NCBI RefSeq assembly: GCF_021044425.1
Contig: NZ_JAJNEC010000005.1
Coordinates: forward strand, 248,001 to 312,000
Direction: 5' to 3'
Length of the DNA stretch: 64,000 bases
Source: Niabella pedocola
GTDB taxonomy: Bacteria > Bacteroidota > Bacteroidia > Chitinophagales > Chitinophagaceae
Shown here: positions 9,210 through 17,878 of the stretch, piece by piece
Layout: each line of letters opens with the position of its first letter
How positions within the stretch are numbered: position 1 is the first letter of the stretch
The notes under the pieces: generated by a model
Databases searched by the model: none
What the model was told of the DNA's origin: nothing
Seen by the model: the letters and a program-made list of their open reading frames with translations, nothing else
Position numbers and translations under genes: made by a program

Positions 9210-10403
9210 TCAGGGCATTTCGCAAACCTTCCAGTTCATAGTTTCTGCATAGCTCGTTGCACCCGCAAACGCGATTCCGGAGGCCGAACTCAGGTTGGCG
9301 GCACCATACCCAAAAACCAATACTTTTCCTGCCTGCTTTGTACTAAGCGGAGAAGTAAAGGTGGCGTCCTCATTCAACATCGAAAACATAACAAAGGTTA
9401 CCGGGGAGCAAATTGTTCTTGAACTGCGCCAGTGTTCCAATTGATCTTCAAAAACGGGTGTTTCATAGTAGCTGGCCAATGAAGTGCCCAGAACGGAAGT
9501 TGCATAGGCAGTACCGCCCCAGTCATACACCAGGGTACTTTGTAAGCGCCTGGAGTCAAGAGGGAACCTTCCCGGAATATGAAAAGAATCGAGTGTGATC
9601 CCTATTTCAGAACGCGAGCCCCAGGGGCCCTGTGTGTCTGTTTTGGTATCAAGTCCGCAATAAGGACTACCGGTATTTGTAAAATTACGGTCGCTGCGGT
9701 GCGACCCCGTTCCGATCCCGGATTTGTAATTATCAAAGAGGAAGAAAGAGGTAGGAATAGCGCTAACGCATAAAAAGGGATTGGGATCATCGGGTTTGGA
9801 TATCGGTGGCGTTGAAACCGGGGGCTCACTGCTGCCTCCCGGCGAATAAGGCTGAACCGGGTTTTGCACAATCAGCTGGAACCGGAGAAATTCGTCAAAC
9901 CGGATCATATCCCTTACGGATGCAGGAAACACTTCCCTTATTTTTGACTGGTAGTACGGTTCGTCAACTTTAGCCTCCTCCCAGATCTTCTTTATAAACG
10001 GGTAATATGCTTTTGAAACATAATCCGCTTTTGACTTTTTTTCATCGAATGTTTTTGCATCTGCAATCGCCTTTATAGCCACCTGATACCCTTTATAAAT
10101 ATCCGGTTCTGCCTCCATCTGCTTACGAAGATCTGCAACCACCGGTGCCACGATGTCCGATATCTTTTTTACAACGGCCTCCTGATCACTTGCTGCTGCG
10201 ATCCGCATGGCGTCCAGGGATTGATTACTGAAAATGGTTTTGCTTCCGGTTGAATCGATTTTGTACAGCTCCTTACGGCTGAAGGCCATGCTTCTTTCAT
10301 TGCCTGCAGACCCGGCCGCTTCATTTTTGAAAGCCGTTTTTTGGCAGGCCGTCTGTCCTAAAACAATAGCGGCAAATAAAAGGGGGTAAACTATTTTTTT
10401 CAT
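9210..10403 (-). CDS. Uncharacterised lipoprotein
   Basis: A 397-residue protein with a lipoprotein signal (MKKIVYPLLFAAIVLGQTAC). I do not recognise a characterised family. The N-terminal half (about 40-180) is charged and helical, with several Lys/Asp/Glu-rich stretches. A proline-rich linker (SPGGSSEPPVSTPPISKPDD, about 190-210) leads to a C-terminal part rich in Ser, Thr, Gly and aromatic residues that contains four Cys and looks like a beta domain. This helical-stalk, Pro-linker, beta-domain layout suggests a cell-surface protein, but no ligand can be inferred. It is a single-gene unit bounded by hairpins on both sides. A near-match to the Bacteroidota -7 box (CTATTTTTAC) precedes its start. 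Confidence 0.7.
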   Translation of the reverse strand: MKKIVYPLLFAAIVLGQTACQKTAFKNEAAGSAGNERSMAFSRKELYKIDSTGSKTIFSNQSLDAMRIAAASDQEAVVKKISDIVAPVVADLRKQMEAEPDIYKGYQVAIKAIADAKTFDEKKSKADYVSKAYYPFIKKIWEEAKVDEPYYQSKIREVFPASVRDMIRFDEFLRFQLIVQNPVQPYSPGGSSEPPVSTPPISKPDDPNPFLCVSAIPTSFFLFDNYKSGIGTGSHRSDRNFTNTGSPYCGLDTKTDTQGPWGSRSEIGITLDSFHIPGRFPLDSRRLQSTLVYDWGGTAYATSVLGTSLASYYETPVFEDQLEHWRSSRTICSPVTFVMFSMLNEDATFTSPLSTKQAGKVLVFGYGAANLSSASGIAFAGATSYAETMNWKVCEMP

Positions 10404-10730
10404 TTTCTGGATTTTGTGATGTAAAAATAGCCGGATGAGAAAGCCATGTCAATCCATAAAAAACATGATTTTTTAAACCTCCCGGCTTACAGCACAAAGC
10501 CAATACCGGCTCAATGCCTGATGATTGATGCCGTTGATAGCTGTTATTTTCAAAGCGACGATTATTTTCATATCGTAGCATATATAAAAAAGGAAGCTCG
10601 TCTGGCTTCCTTTTTTACGGGACTTTAAAGCAGCCCATGCGGATAGGAAAACCGGCACGGTTTATTTTCTTTTCCGGCAATACCAGCATTTCACAGCAAG
10701 GCAGATCCCGGGATCGCTGGAGCAGGTTAT
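10404..10730. other. Intergenic spacer with a terminator, otherwise empty
   Basis: This 327-bp spacer separates two minus-strand genes. Apart from the hairpin at 10586-10616 and the upstream region of the lipoprotein gene I see no RNA gene, repeat or convincing small frame. Confidence 0.5.
10586..10616 (-). terminator. Intrinsic terminator of the TsdA/DsrE/binding-protein cassette
   Basis: The arms GGAAGC (10592-10597) and GCTTCC (10605-10610) pair around a 7-nt loop, and the stem extends through six A-T pairs on each side (10586-10591 with 10611-10616), giving a T-tract in either direction. It lies about 115 bp beyond the stop of the binding-protein gene and closes that transcription unit. 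Confidence 0.8.
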
Positions 10731-11642
10731 CTAGGGTGTGGTAAATCCATATTTCTTATAGATCGTTTTTGCGGTTTTGCCTTGCAGGAACTGCATGAAA
10801 TCCTTTGCTGCCTGTGGATGCGGTGCCGTTTTCAGCCGGCCGGCCATATACGTTGCCTGGATATTTTCCTGGTCCGGGATGGTGACCAATGCTATGGGAT
10901 GCTGCAACAAGGTTTGATAATAGGCTTCGGAGTACCAAACGGGGCCGGCATCACTTTTCCCATAAAGGAGCTGCATGGGCGTTTGCCGGTGATGGATCTG
11001 GGTGAGCCAGGTGCTGCCATCTTTTACTTTTTCGTTCATGATCACCTGCTTTAGCGCTTCGCCACCGGCCTTTACATAGGCTGCCTCGATCCGTTTCCCG
11101 ATCCCTTCAAATTCCGGGTTGGGCATAGCGATCCGTACATCTTTCCGCCCCAGGTCTTTCAGCCCTTTTATATTTTTAGGATTTCCTTTCTGAACCATAA
11201 TCGCCAGTTTATTGTAGGCATAGACTACCGTATCGCTAAACAGCTGTGCCATGGCGTCGATCCGGGTTTTACCGGCGGTATATACATCCGGCTTCAGGGT
11301 TATGCGCAGGTTCCCCATTGTTAAAGATCCGCTTTCGATCTGCTTTGCCAGGATCCCCGGAGGTAATGTTTCTGCAAACACCCGTGTATAACGGGGATAT
11401 GCTTTCTTAAAAGCCGCAATCAACTCATCAATACACATAAACTGGTTACCTGCAAAAAACACGACCAGCTGCGGGTCGTTAATGTCTCCATACAGGTCCG
11501 GTACATTATCCACACCCGGCACCGTAAACATAACCCCGCTCTGAGGAGGTGTGTTCCAGGGCGGATCAAAACGATGTTCCTGTGCCACCGCGGCCGTATA
11601 CAGCTGGCAACACACCAGCAGTAGCATCCATTTTCTTTTCAT
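10731..11642 (-). CDS. Periplasmic substrate-binding protein, ModA-like (PBP2 fold)
   Basis: 303 residues with a signal peptide (MKRKWMLLLVCCQLYTAAVAQ). The core follows the type II periplasmic binding-protein pattern: LVVFFAGNQFMCIDELIAAF at the start, YAYNKLAIMVQKGNPKNIKGL near the hinge, KDVRIAMPNPEFEGIGKRIE and a final KDFMQFLQGKTAKTIYKKYGF, as in molybdate/tungstate and related oxyanion-binding proteins. No ABC permease or ATPase gene lies nearby. It follows the DsrE gene on the same strand with a 124-bp gap and shares that gene's likely promoter upstream of the cytochrome. An oxyanion ligand such as thiosulfate or sulfate is a guess from context. Confidence 0.75.
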   Translation of the reverse strand: MKRKWMLLLVCCQLYTAAVAQEHRFDPPWNTPPQSGVMFTVPGVDNVPDLYGDINDPQLVVFFAGNQFMCIDELIAAFKKAYPRYTRVFAETLPPGILAKQIESGSLTMGNLRITLKPDVYTAGKTRIDAMAQLFSDTVVYAYNKLAIMVQKGNPKNIKGLKDLGRKDVRIAMPNPEFEGIGKRIEAAYVKAGGEALKQVIMNEKVKDGSTWLTQIHHRQTPMQLLYGKSDAGPVWYSEAYYQTLLQHPIALVTIPDQENIQATYMAGRLKTAPHPQAAKDFMQFLQGKTAKTIYKKYGFTTP

Positions 11643-11766
11643 CGGTAAATTTTAAATTATAGGTTTTTTGAAGTGGTAGCCCCATCGCCGGCGCATGCGG
11701 CATGGTATTCCCTGCACCGGCACCATAATGCCGGTTGGTACGGATTTTACAGCGCAACCGTTCCGG

Positions 11767-12231
11767 TCAGGGTTTAATTACGGACCAGCCTTCTGCCTGC
11801 CGCAGGATCAGCTCACCGTTGCCACTGGGCACGATCCCGATAAAATCATAGATCTTTTCCCGTTCTATATTCCGTTCGTGCAGCGTATTGGCACATTGCG
11901 CCACGATTACACCTTTTTGCACCAGGCTTCTGAGGGTTTCTTCATACTTGCTGCCCTTAAGATACGCATCCGTTCCCCCGCTGAACGCCACCAGCTCGGC
12001 CTGCAGCTTTCCTTTCAGCCGCGGATCGTTTAATGCGTTGTTGAGGTTGCGGAGCACTTTTTCAATGATCTTAGGATCCCCGCTATCCATCTGATAAATC
12101 ACCCGGTATTGCTTTTTTGTTGCCACGGCACCGGTAAAATTCCGGTTCTGCGCTTCTGTTTTTGTCAATTGCTGTGCGTGTACCATTATCGTCAGCACCA
12201 GGCCTCCCATGATCATCAAAATCTGCTTCAT
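11767..12231 (-). CDS. Secreted DsrE-family protein
   Basis: 154 residues with a signal peptide (MKQILMIMGGLVLTIMVHAQ). The mature part has the DsrE/DsrF-like alpha/beta pattern: YRVIYQMDSGDPKIIEKVLRN, then ELVAFSGGTDAYL and a Cys in GVIVAQCANTL, followed by NIEREKIYDFIGIVPSGNGEL. The single Cys is at the position used by sulfur-carrying DsrE-like proteins. DsrE homologues in the cytoplasm carry sulfane sulfur; the exported variants are not well characterised. The gene lies 33 bp after the TsdA-like cytochrome gene and before the ModA-like gene, so a role in periplasmic thiosulfate or tetrathionate handling is a reasonable inference. Confidence 0.8.
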   Translation of the reverse strand: MKQILMIMGGLVLTIMVHAQQLTKTEAQNRNFTGAVATKKQYRVIYQMDSGDPKIIEKVLRNLNNALNDPRLKGKLQAELVAFSGGTDAYLKGSKYEETLRSLVQKGVIVAQCANTLHERNIEREKIYDFIGIVPSGNGELILRQAEGWSVIKP

Positions 12232-12254
12232 TATTTAAGTTTTTAATCCAGTGT

Positions 12255-13265
12255 TTATTTTATTGTTTCTACCCGGCTTTTTGCAGCGGCCTGTGCAATG
12301 GCTATCGGGCCATAAGGTCCGTATTTATGCTGCTCCTGGGAAAAGCTGTCGATATACGGGCCGTAAGGCGCATCCAGCGGCTTCTTGCTCAGGATCTTCC
12401 AGTCTTCATGCTGATCGAACAGCGGGCGGGCATGGCTGTTGATATACGCCGCGATGTCCCAGGCCTCTTCATCCGTAAGTTGCGGATCGCGATAAGTGGT
12501 TCCCAGCGGCATGTTATTTTTTATAAACCCGGCCATGCTACCCAGGCGAAACAGCCCTGCGCCGTCATTAAAGCTATGATTCCCCCATAAGGGCGGATAC
12601 AGGTAACCGGTGCCTTCCGGGTTTGGAGCGCCATTTCCGTCTGCACCATGACAACTAACGCATTTTACCTGGTATACAGACTGGCCCCGCCGTGGATCGG
12701 CCGCCCGGTTCATAAACGGAAGTTTCATTATAGAGGTGCCTGCAAACACTTTGCCCTTGGGAACGCCGTCGCCGACCCATTTGATATAAGCATAGATCGC
12801 CTGCATTTCCCTGGAAGCGGTATCCAGTTTTTCTCCGTTCAGGCTGCGTTGAAAGCAGTCATTCACCCGCTCATAAATATCCTGGATGCCATTGTTTCGT
12901 GCCCGGTACAAGGGATAGGTGGCAAACACCTTTCCAAAATTATTTCCAAAGGGTACGGTACCGCCTTTGAGATGACAGTTCTGACAATTCATGCCATTGG
13001 TTAATGCAGCAACGGTTCCTTTCGGTCCGAGGTAATAGGAAGTATTTGCGATCAGCTCATACCCGTACCGGATCTCCTGTCCTTCTTCGGTATAGTCCGG
13101 GATCTGGTATTGATTCCAGCCCGTCCATACTTCCCCTTCGGAAGCAATGGTCCCCGCCTTTGCTTTTGAAGCGGTGCCCCCCGTTTTGCTCCTGCATCCG
13201 CCACCTGCGAGCACGGCTATGATCATTGCCAAAAATATTATTGCCGGTATCCAAAACGCTTTCAT
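12255..13265 (-). CDS. TsdA-like dihaem cytochrome c (thiosulfate dehydrogenase family)
   Basis: 336 residues from the ATG at 13265; an in-frame start 63 bases upstream would put extra residues before the signal segment (MKAFWIPAIIFLAMIIAVLA). Two haem-binding CXXCH motifs are present, CQNCH and CVSCH. The surrounding sequence follows thiosulfate dehydrogenase TsdA closely: IRYGYELIANTSYYLG, MNCQNCHLKGG, FATYPLYRARN, ERVNDCFQRSLNG, YPPLWGNHSFNDGAGL, FIKNNMPLG and EEAWDIAAYINSHARP. The Cys in NDC lies 39 residues after the first haem His, as expected for the Cys axial ligand of TsdA haem 1, and the Met in NNMPLG suits haem 2. TsdA interconverts thiosulfate and tetrathionate in the periplasm. 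A TAGTTTTG box lies 18 bp upstream, and the gene starts the cassette with DsrE and the binding protein. Confidence 0.85.
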   Translation of the reverse strand: MKAFWIPAIIFLAMIIAVLAGGGCRSKTGGTASKAKAGTIASEGEVWTGWNQYQIPDYTEEGQEIRYGYELIANTSYYLGPKGTVAALTNGMNCQNCHLKGGTVPFGNNFGKVFATYPLYRARNNGIQDIYERVNDCFQRSLNGEKLDTASREMQAIYAYIKWVGDGVPKGKVFAGTSIMKLPFMNRAADPRRGQSVYQVKCVSCHGADGNGAPNPEGTGYLYPPLWGNHSFNDGAGLFRLGSMAGFIKNNMPLGTTYRDPQLTDEEAWDIAAYINSHARPLFDQHEDWKILSKKPLDAPYGPYIDSFSQEQHKYGPYGPIAIAQAAAKSRVETIK

Positions 13266-13283
13266 ATAAGCCTGTTTAAGCAA

Positions 13284-13291
13284 CAAAACTA
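13284..13291 (-). promoter_or_regulatory. Predicted -7 promoter box of the TsdA cassette
   Basis: On the minus strand this reads TAGTTTTG, an exact match to the Bacteroidota -7 consensus TAnnTTTG, 18 nt before the chosen start codon at 13265. It also supports that start over the longer frame, which begins upstream of the box. Confidence 0.6.
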
Positions 13292-13393
13292 AGCTGCATT
13301 TCAGAAGAAAGGAAATGAATAAACCCAATTGGCCATAATTTCAAGTTATACTAAACAAGTCTACTATTCAAATAGGATATCGCAGACTCCGGA

Positions 13394-14287
13394 TCATTTC
13401 CCTCCCGGTGCTGCCTGCTCCAGCTGTAACCGGTACTGCTGCACATGTTCCGTTATTTCCGGTCCGGGCTCGGGATACCTAACATCCTTATAGGTTTTTA
13501 AGCGCTCCAGGAGAATGGAAGCAACCAGGTAACGGCAGATGTCCTTATCATCCGCGGGGATCGCATACCAGGGCGCCGTTGCCGGGCTTGTATGACGGAT
13601 CGCGTCTTCATAACAGTCCATATAGCGGTCCCATAATGCCCGTTCGGCCAGGTCGCCGGGTGAAAATTTCCACTGGTGTTTTTGTTTATCCAGTCTGCGG
13701 AGCAGTCTTGCTTTTTGCTCGTCTTTACCGAGATGCAGGAAGAACTTAAACAGGATGGTTCCGTTGTTCACCAGCTGTTGCTCAAAATGATTGATCTGTT
13801 CAAAGCGTTTTTTCCAGAAGTCTTTCGGAAGGTCGCTCACAGCTTCAATCCCCGGCATATTTTCTTTGAGCAGGTATTCCGGATGCACTCTTGTAACCAG
13901 TACATTTTCGTAATGGGTTCGGTTGAACACACCAAACTTGCCTTTCTCGGGCAATGCAATAGCATGCCGCCACAAATAATCGTGCTGCAGCTCCAGCGCC
14001 GAAGGCGTTTTAAAACTATTCACCTGCACACCCCGCACATTGAACGCCTTAAATACCTGCCGGATCAAACTGTCTTTGCCGGCCGTATCCATTCCCTGCA
14101 GGCACACCAGCACACTGTACCGGTTATGCGCATATAGCTTTTCCTGGAAAGCACTCAGTTCTTTGCGGATATCCTTCAGTGCATCCCTGGCGTCGTCCGC
14201 TTTTATCCGGTCTGAAATATCCGTTGGATGATCAGCGCATTTAAAGTTGTCCGATACCTTGAATTGTTTTCCGAACCCTGTTTTCAT
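13394..14287 (-). CDS. Polyphosphate kinase 2 family protein (PPK2)
   Basis: 297 residues from the ATG at 14287 (MKTGFGKQF); a start 30 bases further upstream is less likely. The Walker A motif QGMDTAGKDS is at about 64-73, followed by lid and Walker B-like segments (FGVFNRTHYENVLVTRVHPE) and the WKFSPGDLAERALWDRYMDCYE block. These are typical of PPK2 enzymes, which transfer phosphate between polyphosphate and nucleotides; the length and FNRxHYE motif point to the class that can phosphorylate AMP and ADP, though this cannot be settled here. The protein is soluble and cytoplasmic. It stands alone between the cytochrome cassette and an EamA transporter, separated from the latter by two heptad repeat arrays. 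Confidence 0.9.
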   Translation of the reverse strand: MKTGFGKQFKVSDNFKCADHPTDISDRIKADDARDALKDIRKELSAFQEKLYAHNRYSVLVCLQGMDTAGKDSLIRQVFKAFNVRGVQVNSFKTPSALELQHDYLWRHAIALPEKGKFGVFNRTHYENVLVTRVHPEYLLKENMPGIEAVSDLPKDFWKKRFEQINHFEQQLVNNGTILFKFFLHLGKDEQKARLLRRLDKQKHQWKFSPGDLAERALWDRYMDCYEDAIRHTSPATAPWYAIPADDKDICRYLVASILLERLKTYKDVRYPEPGPEITEHVQQYRLQLEQAAPGGK

Positions 14288-14323
14288 ATGTCTTTTTTTT
14301 GCTACGGGAAGATACACTATTCA

Positions 14324-14351
14324 AAATTCTAAATACAAAATTTTAAATTCC
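14324..14351. repeat. 7-bp tandem array, 4 units (AAATTCT type)
   Basis: The units AAATTCT, AAATACA, AAATTTT and AAATTCC follow one another without a break in 7-bp register. The array lies just upstream of the PPK2 start codon and is one of about 17 in the window. Confidence 0.75.
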
Positions 14352-14369
14352 AACGGGGACCTGAAACAA

Positions 14370-14404
14370 GCTTTCAGCAATCGGCATTCGGCATTCAGCG
14401 TTCA
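14370..14404. repeat. 7-bp tandem array, 5 units (GCATTCA type), covering the EamA stop codon
   Basis: The units are GCTTTCA, GCAATCG, GCATTCG, GCATTCA and GCGTTCA. The stop codon of the minus-strand transporter gene (14402-14404) is formed by the last three bases of the final unit. Confidence 0.8.
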
Positions 14405-15292
14405 GCTAATATTGTCGCTTTTCCGCCGGTTATTCCGTTTGAGGATCACGGCGTGCAGGATCAATGTAAGACTGATAATTGTAAAGCCCAGGTAGAAGCC
14501 GTTATTCAGTGATTTGTTTTCTTTCAAAATAACAAATGCCATCAGGATCCCATACAACGGTTCCAGGTTGTACGACAGGCTTACTGTAAAGGCAGAAAGC
14601 TTTTTCAGTGCGCTCATGGAGAATTGGAAGGCCACTACCGAACAAAGCCAGGCCAGTACCAGCAGCCATAAAAAATCGGGCAGTGAGGGCAACAGGGTTG
14701 TTACCGGAAACAGGTGCAGATACAGCGGCATTACCATGGAAAGGGTGATAAATCCGCCGGTCATCTGCCAGGTAAGTACCGTTTGCATATTGGTGCGTTT
14801 CATCGAAAATTTCAACAGGATCGGGAATAAGGCGGCAAAGAAAGAGGAAATAAATCCCAGTATAATCCCCAGCTTGTATTGTGCATCAAAATGAAAGATG
14901 AGATAAATTCCGAATACCGAACAAAGTCCCAATATCAATTCGGTTTTCTTAATCGGCACCCGGTTAAGGAGCGGCTCAAGAATGGCGGAGAAGAAACCAA
15001 CGGCTGAAAGGCAAACCAGGCCGATGGAAACATTTCCATACTTGATGGAAGCATAAAAAAATACCCAATGCAGGGCCGACAAAAAACCGATACCGCAGAT
15101 CTTCAGCGCCTCTTTTGCCGGCAGCCGCTGTAGCTTTCCGGTGGCCCACATCAGCACCCAAAGCGTCACCGCCGCAATCATCAGCCGGTACCATACCAGC
15201 AAACCTTCATTGAGCGTAATCAACTCACCCAAAAGGCCCGTAAAACCAGCCAGCAACACCGCAATATGCAATTGTAAAAACGCTTTTTTCAT
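14402..15292 (-). CDS. EamA/DMT-superfamily transporter
   Basis: 296 residues with about ten hydrophobic helices and two repeated EamA halves, the usual drug/metabolite transporter layout. Typical segments are LHWVFFYASIKYGNVSIGL in the first half and SLSYNLEPLYGILMAF in the second, matching the proline- and glutamate-containing EamA motifs. The substrate cannot be predicted from sequence. The C-terminus is positively charged (KRNNRRK) and cytoplasmic. The stop codon lies within a 7-bp repeat unit, so the final residues may have been altered by array expansion. The gene is divergent from the arginine deiminase-like gene, with 96 bp between start codons. Confidence 0.85.
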   Translation of the reverse strand: MKKAFLQLHIAVLLAGFTGLLGELITLNEGLLVWYRLMIAAVTLWVLMWATGKLQRLPAKEALKICGIGFLSALHWVFFYASIKYGNVSIGLVCLSAVGFFSAILEPLLNRVPIKKTELILGLCSVFGIYLIFHFDAQYKLGIILGFISSFFAALFPILLKFSMKRTNMQTVLTWQMTGGFITLSMVMPLYLHLFPVTTLLPSLPDFLWLLVLAWLCSVVAFQFSMSALKKLSAFTVSLSYNLEPLYGILMAFVILKENKSLNNGFYLGFTIISLTLILHAVILKRNNRRKSDNIS

Positions 15293-15346
15293 CCGGTGTG
15301 CAAGCTAATTAAATTACAGAACTTTGATCACAAACATTCATTGCCT

Positions 15347-15354
15347 TATTTTTG
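15347..15354 (+). promoter_or_regulatory. Predicted -7 promoter box of the arginine deiminase-like gene
   Basis: The sequence TATTTTTG matches TAnnTTTG exactly and lies 34 nt before the ATG at 15389. Confidence 0.6.
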
Positions 15355-15388
15355 TTAATAACAGACGTTAGCGTTTTAATCATCTTAT

Positions 15389-16819
15389 ATGCAGATAAAT
15401 GTTACTTCGGAGATTGGTTTATTGAAGAAATTGCTGGTTCACAGTCCGGATAGCGGCATCGGGAAAGTGATTCCCTCAAAAGCGCAGGACTGGTTGTTTG
15501 AAGACATTGTACACCTCAACACCATTCGTCGCAAAGAGTACGATTATTATACCAAACTGTTATTGTACTTCCTGGACCCGGCACTGATAAAAGGACGTTT
15601 AAAAGCGATAGACGATCCCAAAAATGATTACCGTTTTTTTAAACCCGGCAGTGCGGGCTTCCATCATTCAAAAAATGTGATTGAGATCGAAGTACTGCTG
15701 GCGGAAATACTCCGGAACGCTGCCATCCGGCAAAAGCTGGTGGCCTCGGTTTGTGCCATCGAAAACTGTTCGTACAATACCCAGGAAATGCTGCTGACAC
15801 AAAAACCGGAGGAACTGGCCCGGATCTTTATCAGTGGCACCGGCACCAACCTGGAAATGCTGTTTCCGCCCGTACCGAATTTTATTTTCACCCGGGACAT
15901 CGGCATTGTGATCAAGGATCATATCCTTTTAAATAAGCCCGCTAAAAAGGCGCGCCTGCGCGAAGCGCTGCTGATGAAATATATTTTCTTCAATCACCCG
16001 CTGTTTAAAGATTACCGGAACAATATTATTGAGCTTTCCGACAGTCCTTATCATTTCCTCCTGCCGGTAGATGCCGATCAATACAATGTAACGCTGGAAG
16101 GCGGTGATGTAATGGTGGTAAGCAGCCAGCATGTAGTCATCGGCATCAGCGAGCGTACCAGTATGGCAGCGGCCCACCAGGTGGCCACCACGCTTTTTAA
16201 AAAGAACATCGTTAGTAAGGTAACCCTGGTGCAGATCCCCCAGAAACGGGAATATATGCATATCGACACCATCTTTACACAGGTAAAAAAAGATACCTGG
16301 GTGATGTTGGGCGCCTTTTCAAAAAAGCAGGCAAAAAAAGAAATGAGCGACCTGATCTTAAGAGCTATCGAGGATCAGAAACCGGAAACGGCTGTTTCCA
16401 TAACCCAGTTCCGAAAGGATAATATTTCAAAGCCGGTTCGTTTTGCCAGCCTGGAAGACCTGTTGGTGGATATCAGCAAAAAAGACCTGAAGGTAAAAGG
16501 TCCGGTAAGGATCATTCATTCCGGTAACGATGAATTTCCTTTTGACCTGCGCGAGCAGTGGACGGACAGCTGTAACCTGCTGGCCCTGAAAGATGGCGTG
16601 GTAGTGGGTTACGACCGGAACGACAAAACACTGGAGGCCTTCCGGAAAGCAGGTTTTGCCATTATCGACATTAAAACATTGCTTCCGCAACTGGAAAGCG
16701 GGGCCGTGCATCCGCAAAAGCTGAAGGACACATTCATTACCATTCCTTCCGCAGAGCTTTCCCGGGCCCGCGGTGGCTTTCATTGTATGAGCATGCCCCT
16801 GTTACGGGAAACACTATAG
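15389..16819 (+). CDS. Arginine deiminase-like guanidine-modifying enzyme
   Basis: 476 residues with the pentein (arginine deiminase) fold signatures in order: NFIFTRDIG (Asp170), TLEGGDV (Glu237), EYMHIDTIF (His291, Asp293) and RGGFHCMSMPL with the nucleophile Cys466. All catalytic residues expected for hydrolysis of arginine to citrulline and ammonia are there. It is about 60 residues longer than standard ArcA (near 410), with an insert around 60-140. No ornithine carbamoyltransferase or carbamate kinase gene follows, so it is not part of a classical ADI pathway here. Instead the next gene encodes the related CtlX. A cytoplasmic role in arginine or modified-arginine breakdown is likely; exact substrate uncertain. 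Confidence 0.82.
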   Translation: MQINVTSEIGLLKKLLVHSPDSGIGKVIPSKAQDWLFEDIVHLNTIRRKEYDYYTKLLLYFLDPALIKGRLKAIDDPKNDYRFFKPGSAGFHHSKNVIEIEVLLAEILRNAAIRQKLVASVCAIENCSYNTQEMLLTQKPEELARIFISGTGTNLEMLFPPVPNFIFTRDIGIVIKDHILLNKPAKKARLREALLMKYIFFNHPLFKDYRNNIIELSDSPYHFLLPVDADQYNVTLEGGDVMVVSSQHVVIGISERTSMAAAHQVATTLFKKNIVSKVTLVQIPQKREYMHIDTIFTQVKKDTWVMLGAFSKKQAKKEMSDLILRAIEDQKPETAVSITQFRKDNISKPVRFASLEDLLVDISKKDLKVKGPVRIIHSGNDEFPFDLREQWTDSCNLLALKDGVVVGYDRNDKTLEAFRKAGFAIIDIKTLLPQLESGAVHPQKLKDTFITIPSAELSRARGGFHCMSMPLLRETL

Positions 16820-16938
16820 GAATGATTTTTGAATATGTTTCCTCATGACAAAAATTAAGGAGCCTTTTATTCATCACCGGCCGGAACTATAACGGTTAAA
16901 CCTTTTTTCTTTAAACAGTTGTTCATTTATTAACAGAT

Positions 16939-17868
16939 ATGCAAACAACCGCTCACTTACTGATGATCCGGCCCATCGCCTTTGGTTTTAATGCCGAAAC
17001 GGCCGTAAATAATGCGTTTCAAAAAGAGAACACCGACTGGAATGTCAACGAAAAGGCTCAGGAAGAGTTCGACCAGCTGGTGGCGCTACTCCGCCGCCAT
17101 CAGATCGATGTACAGGTGATACAGGATCAGCCCCAACCCTATACCCCCGATTCGGTTTTTCCCAATAACTGGATCTCTATGCATAACGACGGACAGATCG
17201 TACTCTATCCTATGTTTGCGGCCAACCGGAGAACAGAACGGGACAAAGGTGTGGTGCATCAATTGATGGAACAATTCATTATTTATTCCAAGGTAGATCT
17301 TACCGGTTATGAAAAAGAACAACGTTTCCTGGAAGGAACCGGCAGCATGGTACTGGACCGCATACACCAGAAAGCCTATGCCTGCCTCTCACCCCGCACG
17401 GATGAACAGGTACTACTGGATTTTTGCGGGGTACTCGATTTTACCCCGGTAACCTTTCATGCAACGGATGCCAGCGGTACGCCGATTTACCACACCAACG
17501 TAATGATGAGCGTGGCTGAGGATTATGCAATTATTGCCATCGACAGTATTCCGGATAAAGCAGAGCGGGCGCAGGTATTGCAGTCGCTTACGGATACCGG
17601 TAAAGAAATCATCCCTATCAGTCTTGAGCAAATGGAACATTTTGCAGGCAACGCGCTGCAGGTAAGGAATACCGAAGGCCAGCGGTTCCTGGTGATGTCT
17701 TCTGCCGCATACCATTCCTTATCCGACACACAAAAACAACGGCTGGAAAACTATAACCCTATTTTACACGCGCCGCTGACCACCATCGAACAAAACGGCG
17801 GCGGCAGCGCCCGTTGTATGATCGCAGAAGTATTTCTTCCGCTGCAACCGGCACCGCATCCCCATTAA
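16939..17868 (+). CDS. ctlX: CtlX-type citrulline/amidino hydrolase
   Basis: 309 residues of the amidinotransferase/pentein superfamily. Features include PDSVFPNNWISMHNDGQIVLYPM near 60-80, RFLEGTGSMVLDR (Glu and Gly of the active site), the HTNVMMSV segment with the catalytic His, and GGGSARCMIAEVF with the nucleophile Cys293. These match the CtlX family, linked to citrulline utilisation in Bacteroidota. It begins 119 bp after the arginine deiminase-like gene on the same strand, so the two may work in sequence on arginine-derived compounds (inference). The following DUF1684 gene starts only 10 bp downstream and is probably in the same operon. Assignment of the family is firm; the substrate in this organism is not. 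Confidence 0.85.
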   Translation: MQTTAHLLMIRPIAFGFNAETAVNNAFQKENTDWNVNEKAQEEFDQLVALLRRHQIDVQVIQDQPQPYTPDSVFPNNWISMHNDGQIVLYPMFAANRRTERDKGVVHQLMEQFIIYSKVDLTGYEKEQRFLEGTGSMVLDRIHQKAYACLSPRTDEQVLLDFCGVLDFTPVTFHATDASGTPIYHTNVMMSVAEDYAIIAIDSIPDKAERAQVLQSLTDTGKEIIPISLEQMEHFAGNALQVRNTEGQRFLVMSSAAYHSLSDTQKQRLENYNPILHAPLTTIEQNGGGSARCMIAEVFLPLQPAPHPH

Positions 17869-17878
17869 AAACACATAT

